A DNA stretch of 64,000 nucleotides from Isoetes taiwanensis (GCA_021234155.1 JAJEKV010000034.1:372001-436000); one strand, 5' to 3'; positions 9,871-21,841 are shown, numbered from the stretch's first letter. Made by a program: numbers and translations. The notes: a model not told the origin generated them from the letters alone.

Positions 9871-12700
9871 CGTATATAAAACCATCGTGCAATGTGGGTG
9901 CAAAGAAATTATGGAACAATTTCTTTAACTAAGGAAAGAGCCCCATTCATATAGAAAAAAAGTTAAGGCTAAGATTGAGTCCTGAAAATCGATCTAACAG
10001 TCAAAATAAATCCCTAAATGTAAGAGAAAGTGTAGGGTAGGAGGAAGCAGGCGTTTTGGAGGGAGGGATCTTTGCTGCGGTGCGGCCTAGGTAAATGTTT
10101 GCCCTGAAGGATTTCTTCCGATGGTTGTCATGGGGTCGCTGTGCACCGAAGGCCTTTTCCTCGACTTGAAGATCAAGATGGGCTCTTAGAATCGGCTATT
10201 GGAGATAGACAGAAGAATGCAATGACCTTTTGTTCGGTGCCAATCTGCAATCCGGAATCAAAATCTATGACAGGTGCATATTTTCTATTGCCATTTCTTA
10301 TTATGATAATATTCTATATAATAGCGGAAAATGACATTCTTAATAACGGACATGCAAGTGACATACTGACATGGGATTTTCTGAAACAAATGCATACCAA
10401 ATGTAGTGATTTGTTGTTCGGAGAATGAATATTTAATCAAATTAATGGTCGAAACATATTGAGATGGCCAGACTATGCTAGGTGCTTATTCAACTGACTG
10501 AGAGGCAGAAGAGCAAGCTTTGCTACTGTTTCGGGCTCTGTAGAAGGTATATTATCTAATAAAATTACTTTTAGTACACTTCTAACAAGCTTTTCAAGTG
10601 GAGCAGACTTTGCTGCTGCGACATGGATCCATATTTACATGATAAGCAGTGGGTAAGAATCAAGTGTTGTGTTGGAACCAGTGCTTTTCAACATGTATCT
10701 TAATTATTGGATGTGAGAATAGTACTGAGGTAGTATTTAGGCACATGCATGTGAGAAATGTGCCATTTTGAATACCATGATTGCAGCCTCTGCATAGAAT
10801 GAGTAGAATCAGAATGCTTTTATCCTTTTCCAATAATGGTAAAGAAATGTGCTAACCCAAACACGGTTACCTCATCAACATGATTTTATGGACAAATCTG
10901 ATAAAAATCATGTGCACGACAAGAAATTGCATGTCTTGGTTATCCAAATTGCATTTATGATCAGAGTTGTTTGAGCATTTGATGGTGATAGCCAATTTGT
11001 CTGCCATTTCTCAAGATACGATGCTCTTATGTTGTTTTTCGTCTTTGCTACGATATTGTGCTTAGATGTACCTTCCTTACACTTTGCTTACAGGAGGATG
11101 CAATGCAATGAAATTTTTTGAATCGATAACGCTTCGTCTCATTTCCTGAAAGGTTATAGTTTTTATTATTCTGTTTCTTCTTAGAACGAGAGTTTTCTTT
11201 TTATGTGCTTTTGTCATTGGAATTGTCTTTAAAGTCCTTGAAACAGAACCATTTAAGGATATTATACCCTCTAAGTGTGGTGATTCCAAGGAAATAAGGC
11301 GTATCTATCTGCTCCAAATTTATTTAGCTTCACAAAAAGTCTCAATGAGGAAAAGCATTCTCAGCGTATCCAAACCAGCAGCAACATTTATACAATGGAC
11401 CTATATATTCTGTACATTCTATACATGAGATGATTCACCAGAAGCCACGTAAGTATTTTAACTTTAGCTTCTATTTTTCTGCTTCTAGACACTTTAGCTT
11501 TTGTTTTCCTGTGTCTAGATGCTTCATAGTGAATATCTTGCTGAGCGTAGACGAAGGCTTGGTTCTAAGTTTAAAATGTATTTTAGTTTTTAGTTCTTGT
11601 TGTATAAAAAAGAAAGGGATACTTTTCTCCCTTTAGATTCCCCTCCCAGTCCAAGGGATTCCAGACTTGAATGCTGAATCTTGTATAACAACATTCTGGA
11701 AGTGGTTGTTAGCTACTGAAATGCAGCAGTTTATTGGTCTATATATGTGATCTCCAAGCACTATGACTGTGGTATGCATGGATGCATGAAAATACACAGC
11801 AAAATCGTTACATGGCTTACCATACAAGTGAGTCATATACAAGTTAATCATAGAACTGTAATTTCCTCATGAATGTAAGGGAAAATCATCTTTTAGCAGT
11901 TGTGTATTAACGTGCTACTTGAAAAATCACTCAAATCGTTGGGTTATTATCTTGGACCCATACCCTTTTTAGCACTTGAAAAAGTGGAAATAGCAGGGTT
12001 CAAATCCCTGGCTCCCTATAAAGATTGATGTTTTAATATAAAAAACTGCATCAATTTGCTTGATAGATTTGTATATTCTTTTTACTAGAAATATTGATAC
12101 GATGGTTCAATCAACATTTTTTCATTTGTTATAGGAACCAATACAAATTACATATAGGAAAAGAATAACAGTTTGATGGAGAAATTTTTACTAATTGATG
12201 GAGAAAAACTCATTATGGTTGGCTTGTGTCCAAGTTGTTATTTTTACTAACCAACATCAATCCCATGGCCAAAGTACACTATTGATTTGTGGCAATACAA
12301 GATAAATTAAAAATGCAAAACCTTTAGTATCTCAAGGGGGAAACCATTACCATTTTTTCTTATATTTTTAATAAAAAGTGGAAACATTTTATTATACATT
12401 GGTTTAAATGGAAAGATTTACACAATTTCATTGGAAAACCACTTTAAGTTGCACAAAGAATTAAAGTCCAAACAACTAATGATTTACGGTCTACATTACC
12501 AACTATATCACATATCTAACATAGTAAAAACACTATTAAAAAGCAATTGAATAAACTATCATAATGGATTGTGCTAACAAACTAGAACTATAAACTACAA
12601 ATAAGAACCACACTATGTAACTAGTAATTGTTATTCAACATATTAACCCACAAAGTAACATCGATTTATAAAGGTGGTTTTATGTAAAAACTGTTCCGAT
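9871..12700. other. Gene-free stretch with a tRNA B-box-like motif
   Basis: No gene was recognised. The longest frame (10141-10428) has no known motif. GGGTTCAAATCCC at 11996-12008 resembles a polymerase-III B box, but no convincing A box or cloverleaf surrounds it. An inverted repeat with arms TTTCGTAT/ATACGAAA lies just beyond, near 12913-12931. Confidence 0.3.
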
Positions 12701-12706
12701 AAACTA

Positions 12707-12732
12707 GTAGTGATTCTTTTTTGGGGGCCTTG
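12707..12732 (-). repeat. Inverted-repeat motif, right copy (partner at 5685-5708)
   Basis: The sequence ends TTTTGGGGGCCTTG and is the inverse of the motif at 5685. No transposase or clear target duplication links the two. Confidence 0.25.
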
Positions 12733-13142
12733 TGACCAAACATATTCAGGAACCTAGGGCCACGACTTCAAGCTAAAAGACATCAAAAAATTCTTTAGGA
12801 CAATCCGCAGCCAACTCAAACTCTCATAAAAGTACTTGCATATATAATGTTGTCACATTGTTCTTCTATCCAACTCCTACAGTATATATTTTTCCCTAGA
12901 TATTTTTACCATTTCGTATACAAATACGAAACGGTGAAAAAAAAACACCCTTCATTGCACGCACATGTCTTACACTACAAATAATGCTAAATCCCCTGGG
13001 CCGAAGCACCTTCGACAAAAGAAGAGTTCAAGTCAATAGCCAGGTTATTCAAGGACAAGAGTACATCTAGGACATAAACTTTTTCAACTCAAGGGCCAAT
13101 CTACTCAGATATAAGGATCCATCATCCTTGATAGCATCATAG

Positions 13143-13230
13143 CTATCAGAGAGGAGAGTGAAGATGCGTTACTCATCATGGAGATGCTATCAGAGAGGAG
13201 AGTGAAGATGCGTTACTCATCATGGAGATG
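13143..13230 (+). repeat. Perfect 44-bp tandem duplication
   Basis: The unit beginning ctatcagagaggagagtgaa occupies 13143-13186 and is repeated without visible change at 13187-13230, so the duplication is recent. Confidence 0.85.
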
Positions 13231-13248
13231 CACAAGATGGATGGTCAA

Positions 13249-13317
13249 TGTGACGACCATACAGATATTCGTATCATACGAACATTATACTCGTATGTAC
13301 AAAAGATGGTCGTCACA
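13249..13317. repeat. 69-bp segment with 12-bp terminal inverted repeats
   Basis: The segment starts TGTGACGACCAT and ends ATGGTCGTCACA, a perfect 12-bp inverted repeat, with a second inner inverted pair (TATTCGTATCATACGA region). It may be a very small MITE or the start of an LTR, since TGTGACG also opens the LTR at 1841. No matching copy was found elsewhere in the window. Confidence 0.45.
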
Positions 13318-13339
13318 CGGATGCAAAAGGGTAATTGCA

Positions 13340-13415
13340 CAAGACCAGTTTTGAACTCGCAACCTCCTAGTTGCGAGTCACACACCCTTGCCAAGTGCGC
13401 TATCAATATTTGTTG
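13340..13415 (-). repeat. tRNA-derived SINE-like head
   Basis: Read on the - strand, the sequence has an A-box-like TAGCGCACTTGG and, about 35 bases further on, a B-box-like GAGTTCAAAAC preceded by a GCAAC/GTTGC stem. These are the internal polymerase-III promoter parts of a tRNA. No intact acceptor stem or CCA end is visible, so a SINE remnant is more likely than a functional tRNA. Confidence 0.45.
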
Positions 13416-13843
13416 AAGACACTCCGTCACGTCTTCCTCATATGTGGGATTATCTCCAGAAGGTTCTAGAATATTCTAGAACCTAAATGCATGCGTGACA
13501 CTTGGCGCGATCTCATCCATTGGAGTGGCACGATCTTGACCGTTGGCCTAGATATATACGACCTCCTTCTTGTCGAACCATTGCGATTCAACGCCAGTCT
13601 TGAGCCTTCTAGGCATCTGTCTCGTGTTCTTGCTTGCCTTTGGGCCATTGTACTCTTGATTCCTGTTCATATATCAGATTCTTTGCCGATCTTGGCATAT
13701 TTCTTCCGTATTTCTTGCGTATTTTCCACGTATTTCCCTTGTTTTCGCATAGGTTCATGACAATTTGAACTGGAATCCCTTACCGGTTCTTGCCTGCTCT
13801 GATCCTAAGCATTTTTTTGCTCGTATTTGATGATTTTATATCT

Positions 13844-14744
13844 ATGGAGGAGGTTTCGACGTTATTACAGCAGGTCCAGCAGCTTGTTCAAGTATGCTAG
13901 CAGTTGCAGTTGGACAATAAAAAGCTTAAGGAACGTGTTGCTTCACATGAATCTGCTTCTAGCTCTGGATTGAGGCTATCAGAGCCTAAGATCAGCCTGC
14001 CAGAGAAGTTTGATGGCACTGGCCCAAGCTCCGTGGTTTTTTGAATCAGATCAGGCTTGTGATCCAGCTCCACCCTCATAGATATCCCACGGCCCAGGAG
14101 CAAGTTGGGCTGATTGGTTCTCTCCTCACAGGGCCAGCTCTAAGTTGGTTTGCTCCTTTATAGGAGCCTCAGAGTTGCAAGATTTTGCTGCGTTCACTGC
14201 AGAGCTCAAGGCATGCTTTGGAGACACTGATCGTCAGCGCACAACAGTCACAAAACTTTTCAATCTAAGACAAGGCTCTCACCCAACTTCAGTATATGCA
14301 TCAGAATTTTGTAAAATTGCGATAGATACTGCATGGGATGATGTTGCACTTCGAGATTGTTTCTGAAGGGGGTTACGTGAGGATGTCAAGGATATGTTGT
14401 TGCCTATGGAAGACCCTCAGACTCTGGAAGAAGCCATCAGATTTGCAGTTCGATGTGATAATCGGCTCTTCGAACGTAGGCAAGAGAGACGTAGTCAGGT
14501 CTTCCCAATCACATAAACGCCTGTAGCTAAGCCCTCCCCGATGTCATCAGTAGAATCCAGCAGGTCAGGACCTGAGCCTATGCAGATTGATCGGGCAGTT
14601 CGAGGATCTTTATCTGCCGCTGAGAAGCAGCGTCAGAGAGAGGCTAACCTTTGCCTCTACTGTGGAGGAGCTAGCCATATTGCTCGTGGATGCCCGGTGA
14701 AGCGCCCAAGTCAGTCGAAAAACTTCAGGGGCCGGTCCGAGTAG
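13844..14744 (+). pseudogene. Ty3/gypsy gag remnant with CCHC zinc knuckle
   Basis: The ATG at 13844 opens a frame with a helical start, but stops appear within about 20 codons and the reading frame then shifts several times. Fragments such as LPEKFDGTG, GLIGSLLTGPALSWF and, at the end, CLYCGGASHIARGC (about 14655-14700, the CCHC knuckle) identify a retrotransposon capsid/nucleocapsid region. The gag is followed by protease-like and pol remnants in the same orientation. Multiple stops and shifts make it non-coding today. Confidence 0.75.
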
Positions 14745-14749
14745 TAGGA

Positions 14750-15638
14750 GTCTCTCGTCGGCTGGCCTCTTTTTCTCAGACTCCTTCCACATTTCTTGAC
14801 ATGTTTATTCTATCAGATAAGATCAGCAAGACATTCTTCATCCCTATATCATTGATATTAGAAGTTGGAGGATTGCAAGTGTTGGCGCAACTTGATTGTG
14901 GTGCAAATGCTTGTTTTATGGATAGTGCGTTCGCCAGTAACACGCCATCCCTAGAAGCAAGGTTAAGCATCCTGGTTCTATCGAAGTGATTGATGGACGG
15001 GAGATCTCCTTGGAATGTACTGCGCCTCTTCTTCATCTTTTAAAGAGTCTTTCGATATTATTAACCTTAATGGCTCTCAAATTCTTATATCTATGTATGC
15101 ATTGCCACCATTAGCTTCATCTTCTCTCATGTTTCATTCTTTATAATTCTTATTGTGAGATAGCACTTGCATAATACACTTTTTCCTGAACTATTGCTAA
15201 CCTTCATGAATTCTCTCAGAGTTATGAATTCTACATTACACATCATTTTTCAAATTTGATCACTTTCACGATGATAATATCTATGCAACCTATATATACT
15301 CTCACCACCGCGTTCTTCTAATGGTCTGGGAATTATTTCGTTCCCCTTATTCTAACGGACTCATATATGTCAGATCTCATATCAACTCTGCATTAGATTT
15401 TCCACCATCTTTTACCCATTTGGTAAGAGTTTCGCTAATTCCTTCCAAGTTGTTTGAATTCACAAACTATCCCGTATCCTTCGATCATGTGTTGCTTTTC
15501 TTAAGGAGGGGAGACTTTTCCTTGCATGAGTTATTGAATATGGCATCAGTGGGTTTGTTGGGGTGATACCTCCAGGAGGTTATGGATGCACGAACTCAGT
15601 TGTGTCCTCAGAGACGGTATTGAACTGTCCTTATACAA
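14750..15638 (+). pseudogene. Ty3/gypsy aspartic protease remnant and decayed spacer
   Basis: The frame 14690-14989 carries LDCGANACFMD, matching the D-[ST]-GA active-site region of the retroviral-type protease. It is preceded by residues typical of the strand before the active site. Cys sits where Ser or Thr is usual. Beyond 15000 the frame breaks, and the stretch to 15638 is stop-filled sequence in which only weak pieces of pol can be imagined. Confidence 0.55.
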
Positions 15639-17690
15639 TTGTACATCGTGCCAGAATACTTATTACTGCTAATGTTCGAAGGAGTTTCTTGTCGTATTTC
15701 CTTCAATCTCATTGCTAGCCCTCATGCACCAATAGTCTTGGGTCTACCTTGGCTCGAGCTACATAACCCGCAGATTGATTGGCGTACTAGATCGTTTCGA
15801 TTTGCTAGTTCTAGCTCTAGTTCCAGTTCATCTGCAGATCAGGTCTCTACACCAACATCGACTTCGATCCGTGCAGTATCATGGGCCCCTGATTCCGTCC
15901 TTGTTGTTCTTATTTCTGTTCCATGTTCTGGTTCGACTCTTGCCTCTGCTCCAGTTCATGCCCCAGATTCTGACCATATTCTTGATGATGTCCCAGCTCC
16001 AGTTTCTGCTCCTGCTCCAATTCCGGTTTCTGCTCCAGTCCCTGTTCCTGCTCCAATTCTTGCTCCAATCCCTGTTCCTGCTCCAGTTCTTGATCCAGTT
16101 CATGCTCCAGTTCATGTTCCAGTTGCTCCTGCTCCTGCTCACATTCATATTCCTGCTCATGTTCCTGCTCCTGCTTTTGTAGAGGCTTCTTCATGCCCTC
16201 AGTTTCGTATCTCGAAGATTTCTCTTCGCGAGTTCGATAAATTTAGAAGGCAAGATCCAAGTTCAGTGTTTGCAATCCAGATTCACCCGTCGGCTAGCTC
16301 GGCACCAGTGAAGTCTGCCCCAATGCTCCCAGATAAATATGGCGACTTCTCTGATGTTTTTGACAAAGTCAAGGCCAGCAAACTCCCAGAGCATCGTCCA
16401 TATGATTGTGCTATTGATTTGCAGCCGGGGACCACGCCGCCATATGGTCCGATATACGGTCTATCTCCTGCTGAGTTGAAGGTTTTGCAGGATTATATTG
16501 AAGAGAATCTAGCCACTGGCTTCATTCGACATTCTCAGTCCCCTGCTGCAGCGCCTATCTTCTTCGTCAAAAAGAAGGATGATTCGCTGCGTCTGGTCGT
16601 TAATTATTGCAGCCTCAATAAAATCACAGTGCCGAATCGGTATCTGCTTCCTCTGATCCCAGAGTTGTTGGAATGACTACAAGGTGCGTATTATTTTACG
16701 AAGATTGATCTTCGGGGTGCCTACAATCTTATTCGGATCCGGGAGGGTGATGAGTGAAAAACAATCTTTTGTACTCGGTATGGCCATTTTGAGTACACAG
16801 TTATGCCGTTTGGACTTACCAATGCTTCGGCAGTATTCCAGCATATGGCCAATGATGTTTTTCGAGAGTTCTTAGACACTTTTTTTATCATCTATTTGGA
16901 TGATATCCTTATTTATTCTAAGACTCTCGAAGAACATGAGAGGCATGGTTGTTCAGGTCCTTCAGAAGCTTCGTGAGCATGGGTTATATGCCAAACTTGA
17001 GAAGTGTCAGTTCGAGCAGAATAATGTGGAGTTCCTTGGCTATCGCATCACTCGACATGGAGTCTCTATGGACCCTGAAAAGGTCAGCACTGTTCTGGAG
17101 TGGCAAACACCTTCATCCATTCGAGATGTTCAGTGTTTTCTTGGGCTTGCCAATTTCTATCGGCGTTTCATTCGGGATTATTCGGACATTGCCCTTCCTT
17201 TGACACGCCTCACGGTCAAGGACGTGCCATTTGAATGGACTGTGGAAGTGGAATCTGCTTTTATTACCATGAAGCATGCTTTTACCACGGCGCCAGTTCT
17301 TGCTCATGCAGATCCTTTGCGCCCATATATTGTCGAAGTAGATGCTTCTGATTTTGCGCTTGGTTGGATCCTGTCACAGGAGGGGGATGACCATGAATTG
17401 CATCCAATTGCCTATCACTCACGAAACTTTCAATCAACTATCCCATTTATGACAAGGAGTTGTTGGCGATAGTGGATCTTTCGAGGAGTGGAGACGTTTC
17501 CTGGAGGGATCTCCTTATAAGGTCACATTCTACACAGATCATCGAAATCTATAATATTTTCAGTCTGCTCGAGTGCTCAACCGTCGCCAGGCCCGGTGGC
17601 ATACTCAAGTATTACCCAGATTGATTTCGTGATCAAGTACCGCCCTGGATCCCTCTAAGGAAAGCCTGATGCCTTGTCTCGACGCTCCTA
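15639..17690 (+). pseudogene. Ty3/gypsy reverse transcriptase and RNase H remnant
   Basis: The first frame (15639-16676) has GLPWLELHNPQIDW, a long Pro/Ala/Val linker and then the RT N-terminus (SPAAAPIFFVKKKDDSLRLV, followed by NYCSLNK). It is stopped by TGA at 16674. A shifted frame carries the catalytic YLDDILIY (about 16892-16915), the FLGYR block and the connection, then RNase H pieces (VEVDASDFALG) up to about 17472, ending near DALSRRSYLEP. At least three frame breaks are present. Domain order is protease, RT, RNase H, integrase as in Ty3/gypsy. The element is split just downstream by another LTR element. Confidence 0.85.
15960..16185 (+). repeat. Coding minisatellite for a Pro/Ala/Val-rich linker
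   Basis: Repeats of a 12- to 15-bp unit close to GCTCCAGTTCCTGCT encode runs such as PVPAPILAPIPVPAPV between the protease-like and RT parts of the decayed gypsy polyprotein. Such a low-complexity linker is not usual in this position. It also creates long mirror-image open frames on the other strand. Confidence 0.7.
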
Positions 17691-17902
17691 CCTTGAGCCC
17701 AAGCTAGGTGATCCTGCATTTGATCAGCAATCACAGGTTATTTTAGGGCCTGATCGGTTCCAGCTTATGGCTCTCACTTTGTTCGAGAGGCCTCATGATA
17801 CAGCCTTGTTGGAATCTGTTCGAACATCTCTGCCCTCCGATCCATTGGCTCAAGATGTATTCTCACACATTGGCGCTGCATCATCTTCTCAGCAAATGGG
17901 AT

Positions 17903-17907
17903 CAGAC
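17903..17907 (+). repeat. Target-site duplication, left (CAGAC)
   Basis: CAGAC directly precedes the 5' LTR at 17908 and recurs right after the 3' LTR at 21842-21846. Removing the insertion rejoins the integrase frame of the host gypsy element. Confidence 0.85.
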
Positions 17908-18356
17908 TGTTAGCCCTTTGGGCTAAACATATGTATGAGTGGCATATGCCACATGTATTTAACACATTGGACCACTTGATCTAGAGCCCAGATTTAGCCC
18001 ACATATGTGGTAGGTGGCATTTGCCACATGTATTTGTCATATTGGACCCCACGATCTATGGCCCAGATTTAGCCTAGATCTGTGGTAGGTGAGATGTCAG
18101 TTAGAGTTCGGGTTTTGCTCTACTATTTAGAGAGAGCATTTCCTCTCATTGTTTAGGCTTTTGCTCACGTTTTGGAGCACCTCCTTTTGGAGCATCAATA
18201 TGATTCTGTTTTGTTCATTCTTTCTCTTTGTTCTTGTTCTTGGAGTTCCTTCCCACCTTCTTTTGTTGATCTATGAGCATTTGTGGCAGCCTTGTGGCAT
18301 CTGACAGCCATGGACTGCTGCTGCAAGGTGCATGCCAAGAACCCCAAAAATCAACA
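17908..18356 (+). repeat. 5' LTR of the nested element
   Basis: 449 bp, TGTTAG to ATCAACA. It contains a duplicated inner block (gtggcatatgccacatgtattt and gtggcatttgccacatgtattt). Confidence 0.85.
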
Positions 18357-20084
18357 CTGGCACCTCATGCCGGGGTCTCTTGGGCTCATGATCATCCTTT
18401 GTTTTCTTTTCAAGCATCTCCAAAAGTTCTTCAGCAAAAATATTGGTTCTACATCAACAATTACTTGGATTCACCTCTCTGACATTTGCCCATATTTGGG
18501 GCAAAACTGGTTTTTGGCAAAATATAGTTCCTATTTGGTTCTTCATCGACAAATTTTTTGGCTTGTTATCTCTTATATCTGCCTCTTGTCTAAAAAAGGT
18601 GCAACATTGGCTCTTACATGATAATATTTCTTATTTGTTTCATGTTTACAGTAAAAGATGTGGTTCTCTTCGTGATATCTTTGCCTCAAATGTTCCGGTT
18701 CTTCTAGTTTGCAGTGTCGGAGATGCTCTTCGGGTCTTCAGCCTGTTCTTCGTCACCATATTCTATGATATTTGCCCAATCCGGGACAACTTCTGGCACA
18801 ATTCTTTTTCTCAAACACTTGGGTTTTCATCGACATTTTTCCTCCTATATCATGGACATCTCCTTACTCTATTTTGTGCATATTTCTATCAAAAGCCGCC
18901 ATATTTGTACACATTCTTCAGGGATCTTCTCTTTTGGGGTGCCCTTCCGATCTTCGGCGAAGCCCCATCGTTCTGAAAGAGGCACAAATCCCATTCGGGA
19001 TACTACAGGGATATTTTTTTCCTCTATTCATATCTTCTGCTCCGTCCACCTACCCATCAGTTTTCTTGGTTGAGGTATTTTCCTTCCCTCAGGTGCAGGG
19101 GTCTAGGGTTACAACCTAATTTTGGTCCACAGCCTTGGAGCTATCTCTGTAAAAACAAGGACACTTAGCTCTTTTGTTCAACCCAAAACCAGGGGATTTT
19201 CTTGCCATCTCACTGCAACCATTCAAATCTGTGCTCATCGGCTCCTTCTATTTTGGTCCACAACCGCCTCCACATATTCATTCAAAATATCATTGCAGTG
19301 GCAGCTCGAAGGCAGATTTATATTCTTTAGTGCATACCATCTATCTTGTTCCACAAATTCTTGATGCCACCCGGTCTTTCGCACGAATCCTGTGTGACTC
19401 CAACATCCCAGACACATGCATCTCCAGCAGGGCATCACCCAAGCAAAGGGGTTCCTGCATCAAGACAAAACAACAGAGGAGTATTTGCACATGTAGGTCT
19501 GTTGTCCGGCACATTCCTGCAGAAGCGTTCATATTCGAGTTTTTCAGAAAGCCAGCAACACCTGTTTTGCAACAGATTGTTCACATCTGGATCTGCCTAT
19601 TGCTTCAAACATTTCCAAAATCTTCCAGCCATCTGTGAGCGGCATCGGCCCAGCATCAACTCACTATTCCTAGTCTCAACAATGGCCTGCATTTTTGCAA
19701 GTCCCGTTTGCACACATAGTCAAAATCATATGGTTTCAATTTTTCTCCCAGCTCACAGATTTTTTTCTGCTGAGCACTCATGCTCAGATCTTCAAGACAT
19801 CTGCAAATATCACACAGGTAGCAACTTCTCGGGGCAGCTACTCGGCTCCGCAAATTTCTTATTCCCAGCGGTGGCTGCCACAAAACAAATCAGATGAAAT
19901 AAAATAGCGCAAGCATCAGAGTCTTTTCTCAACAGCCCTTTTCAGCCAGCTCGTGATTCCACTTTTCTCAAGCAATGCTCTGGTTACAGGTCTATCTCTG
20001 GAGCACGACATGCCCAAACTATATCATCCGAAAACAAAACCTCTGCACACAAAACTTCCATTTCCACGACCCTTTGGCATGGAA

Positions 20085-20560
20085 AATTTTTATTCACGGC
20101 CTTCCACGGTCAACCCACGGCCTTCGATGGCCCAGAATCCATGATCAACAGCAGCCCACGGCCATCACGGCGTGAGTCTGCAAAACCTTCACAGTAGCCC
20201 AGGCCATCACGGCATGGCTTCGAGTTCAAAACCTTCACAGCGTGGGCCTTCCATGGCAGTGTGTTAAAAGATTCAAGCCCACGATTCAACACTTGATTTT
20301 TATTCACGGCCTGGTCAATCAAGTACTCAAAATAACCACGGCCCCCACGGCGTGGCATAATTTGCTTTTCTTCCACGGCCCTTCACTTCATGGCGTGACT
20401 CACATTATATCCCATGGCCCATTAAGGCGTGGCATATTTTCAGCACGAGATCTAAAGACATTTTCTATCCACGGTTTTTTGCCACAAGCTCACGGCCCCA
20501 CGACGTGAGTTCAGCAAAATTGTCACGGCCCCTCTCGGCGTGACTTCGAGCACAATTTTC
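20085..20560 (+). repeat. Degenerate repeats with CACGGC and GGCGTG motifs
   Basis: The phrase 'cacggc' followed some 5-15 bases later by 'ggcgtg' or 'ggcatgg' recurs about ten times with irregular spacing inside the nested LTR element. It forms many small GC hairpins. No coding function is seen. Confidence 0.5.
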
Positions 20561-20814
20561 GATCCTCTTTTCATACAAGAAGTCTTGGAACATATTTTTG
20601 GCACATTTTGAGGGACGCCTCGTCTTTTGTCGCATTCTTGGAGATCTTCTTTGCACTCTTGTACCAATAAACCTCATCAGCCCTAGTGGCGTGTGTAGGA
20701 CTTTTTTAGCAAATCTTATGTCAACAATCAAGCTTATCTCATCGACCCAAATATTGGGCGTTTAAGAGACAACCTTTTCAATCCATCTTGACCGTCCATA
20801 ATACATGGCAGTTG

Positions 20815-21062
20815 AGCTCTTTCAAGTTCAACAAATGGCGTGAAGATGACTTAGGGCCTTCCGCCCCTTCAATTTCAACTTCTTTAAGTTCAAGTATCTA
20901 CTCAAACTCTTTCAAGTTCAACAAATGGCGTGATTGACTTAGGGCCTTCTGCCCCTTCAATCACTTATGTTTTCAACTCTTTCAAGTTCAACTCCTTGTT
21001 TCAACCTTTCAAGTTCAAAAATGGCATGAAGATGACTTAGGGCCTTCCGCCCCTTCAATAAT
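20815..21062 (+). repeat. Three imperfect tandem copies of a roughly 90-bp unit
   Basis: Each copy carries 'tttcaagttcaacaaatggc', then 'gacttagggcctt' and 'gccccttcaat', at about 20821, 20911 and 21008. They lie in the 3' interior of the nested LTR element. Confidence 0.7.
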
Positions 21063-21392
21063 TTTTGTTTCCTCATTTTTGTTCAACTCATTACAAGACA
21101 CTTTGATTGGCGCATGTATTCGGAGCTAAGTGGCAAGCTCTATGAGAAGTGGTGACAGCCTTCTCCACATTAGATTCGACTTCTATGGATTTAAAGAAGC
21201 TCGTGGCAAGCTCAAGAGAAGTGATGACAGCTTTCTCAACCTCTCATGATTTTGGTACTTCATCGACATTCACATTTTTGAGTCAAGAATTTTCGGCGAC
21301 ATTATCGTTGCCTCCCCTCACTTTGGACATTGTTGCACATGTTTAACCTGATGTTATAAAGGTTCTACATAGTTTGGTTTGGTGGGGGGGAG

Positions 21393-21841
21393 TGTTAGCT
21401 CTTTGGGCTAAACATATGTATGAGTGGCATAGGCCACATGTATTTATCACATTGGACCACTTGATCTAGGGCCCAGATTTAGCCCACATATGTGGTAGGT
21501 GGCATAGGCCACATGTATTTGTCATATTGGACCCCATGATCTATGGCCCAGATTTGGCCTAGATCTGTAGTAGGTGAGATGTCAGTTAGGGTTAGGGTTT
21601 TGTTCTACTATTTAGAGAGAGCATTTCCTCTCATTGTTTAGGCTTTTGCTCACGTTTTGGAGCACCTCCTTTTGGAGCATCAATATGATTCTGTTTTGTT
21701 CATTCTTTCTCTTTGTTCTTGTTCTTGGAGTTTCTTCCCACCTTCTTTTGTTGATCTATGAGCATTTATGGCAGCCTTATAGCATCCGGCAGTCATGGAC
21801 TGCTTCTGCAAGGTGCATGCCAAGAACCTCAAAAATCAACA
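21393..21841 (+). repeat. 3' LTR of the nested element
   Basis: 449 bp, preceded by the polypurine tract at 21380-21392 and followed by the CAGAC duplication. Confidence 0.85.

Larger units (their letters stand above)
17908..21841 (+). mobile_element. Nested non-autonomous LTR retrotransposon, 3.9 kb
   Basis: The element has two 449-bp LTRs (17908-18356 and 21393-21841), both starting TGTTAG and ending ATCAACA, and a CAGAC target duplication. A purine tract (GGTGGGGGGGA) sits just before the 3' LTR, and a primer-site-like TGGCACCTCATGCC begins at 18358. By eye the LTRs differ at about 21 positions (roughly 95 percent identity), so the insertion is moderately old. The 3.0-kb interior has no gag, protease, RT or integrase. 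It holds only short frames and two sets of internal repeats. It is therefore a LARD/TRIM-like passenger, inserted between the RNase H and integrase parts of the older gypsy element. Confidence 0.88.

Noticed and set aside
10141-10428. 95-codon hydrophobic frame as a gene
   Set aside because: No motif, no start or splice context, and no neighbouring exon supports it.
11990-12025. Functional tRNA gene
   Set aside because: Only a B-box-like GGGTTCAAATCCC is present; acceptor, D and anticodon stems cannot be paired.
15879-16194. Long - strand frames rich in Asn, Arg, Glu and Gln
   Set aside because: They are mirror frames of the Pro/Ala coding minisatellite on the + strand.
18443-19638. Overlapping frames of 112-183 codons inside the nested LTR element as gag or an envelope-like gene
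   Set aside because: Several frames overlap, none has capsid, zinc-knuckle, protease or RT motifs, and the composition is that of T-rich non-coding DNA.
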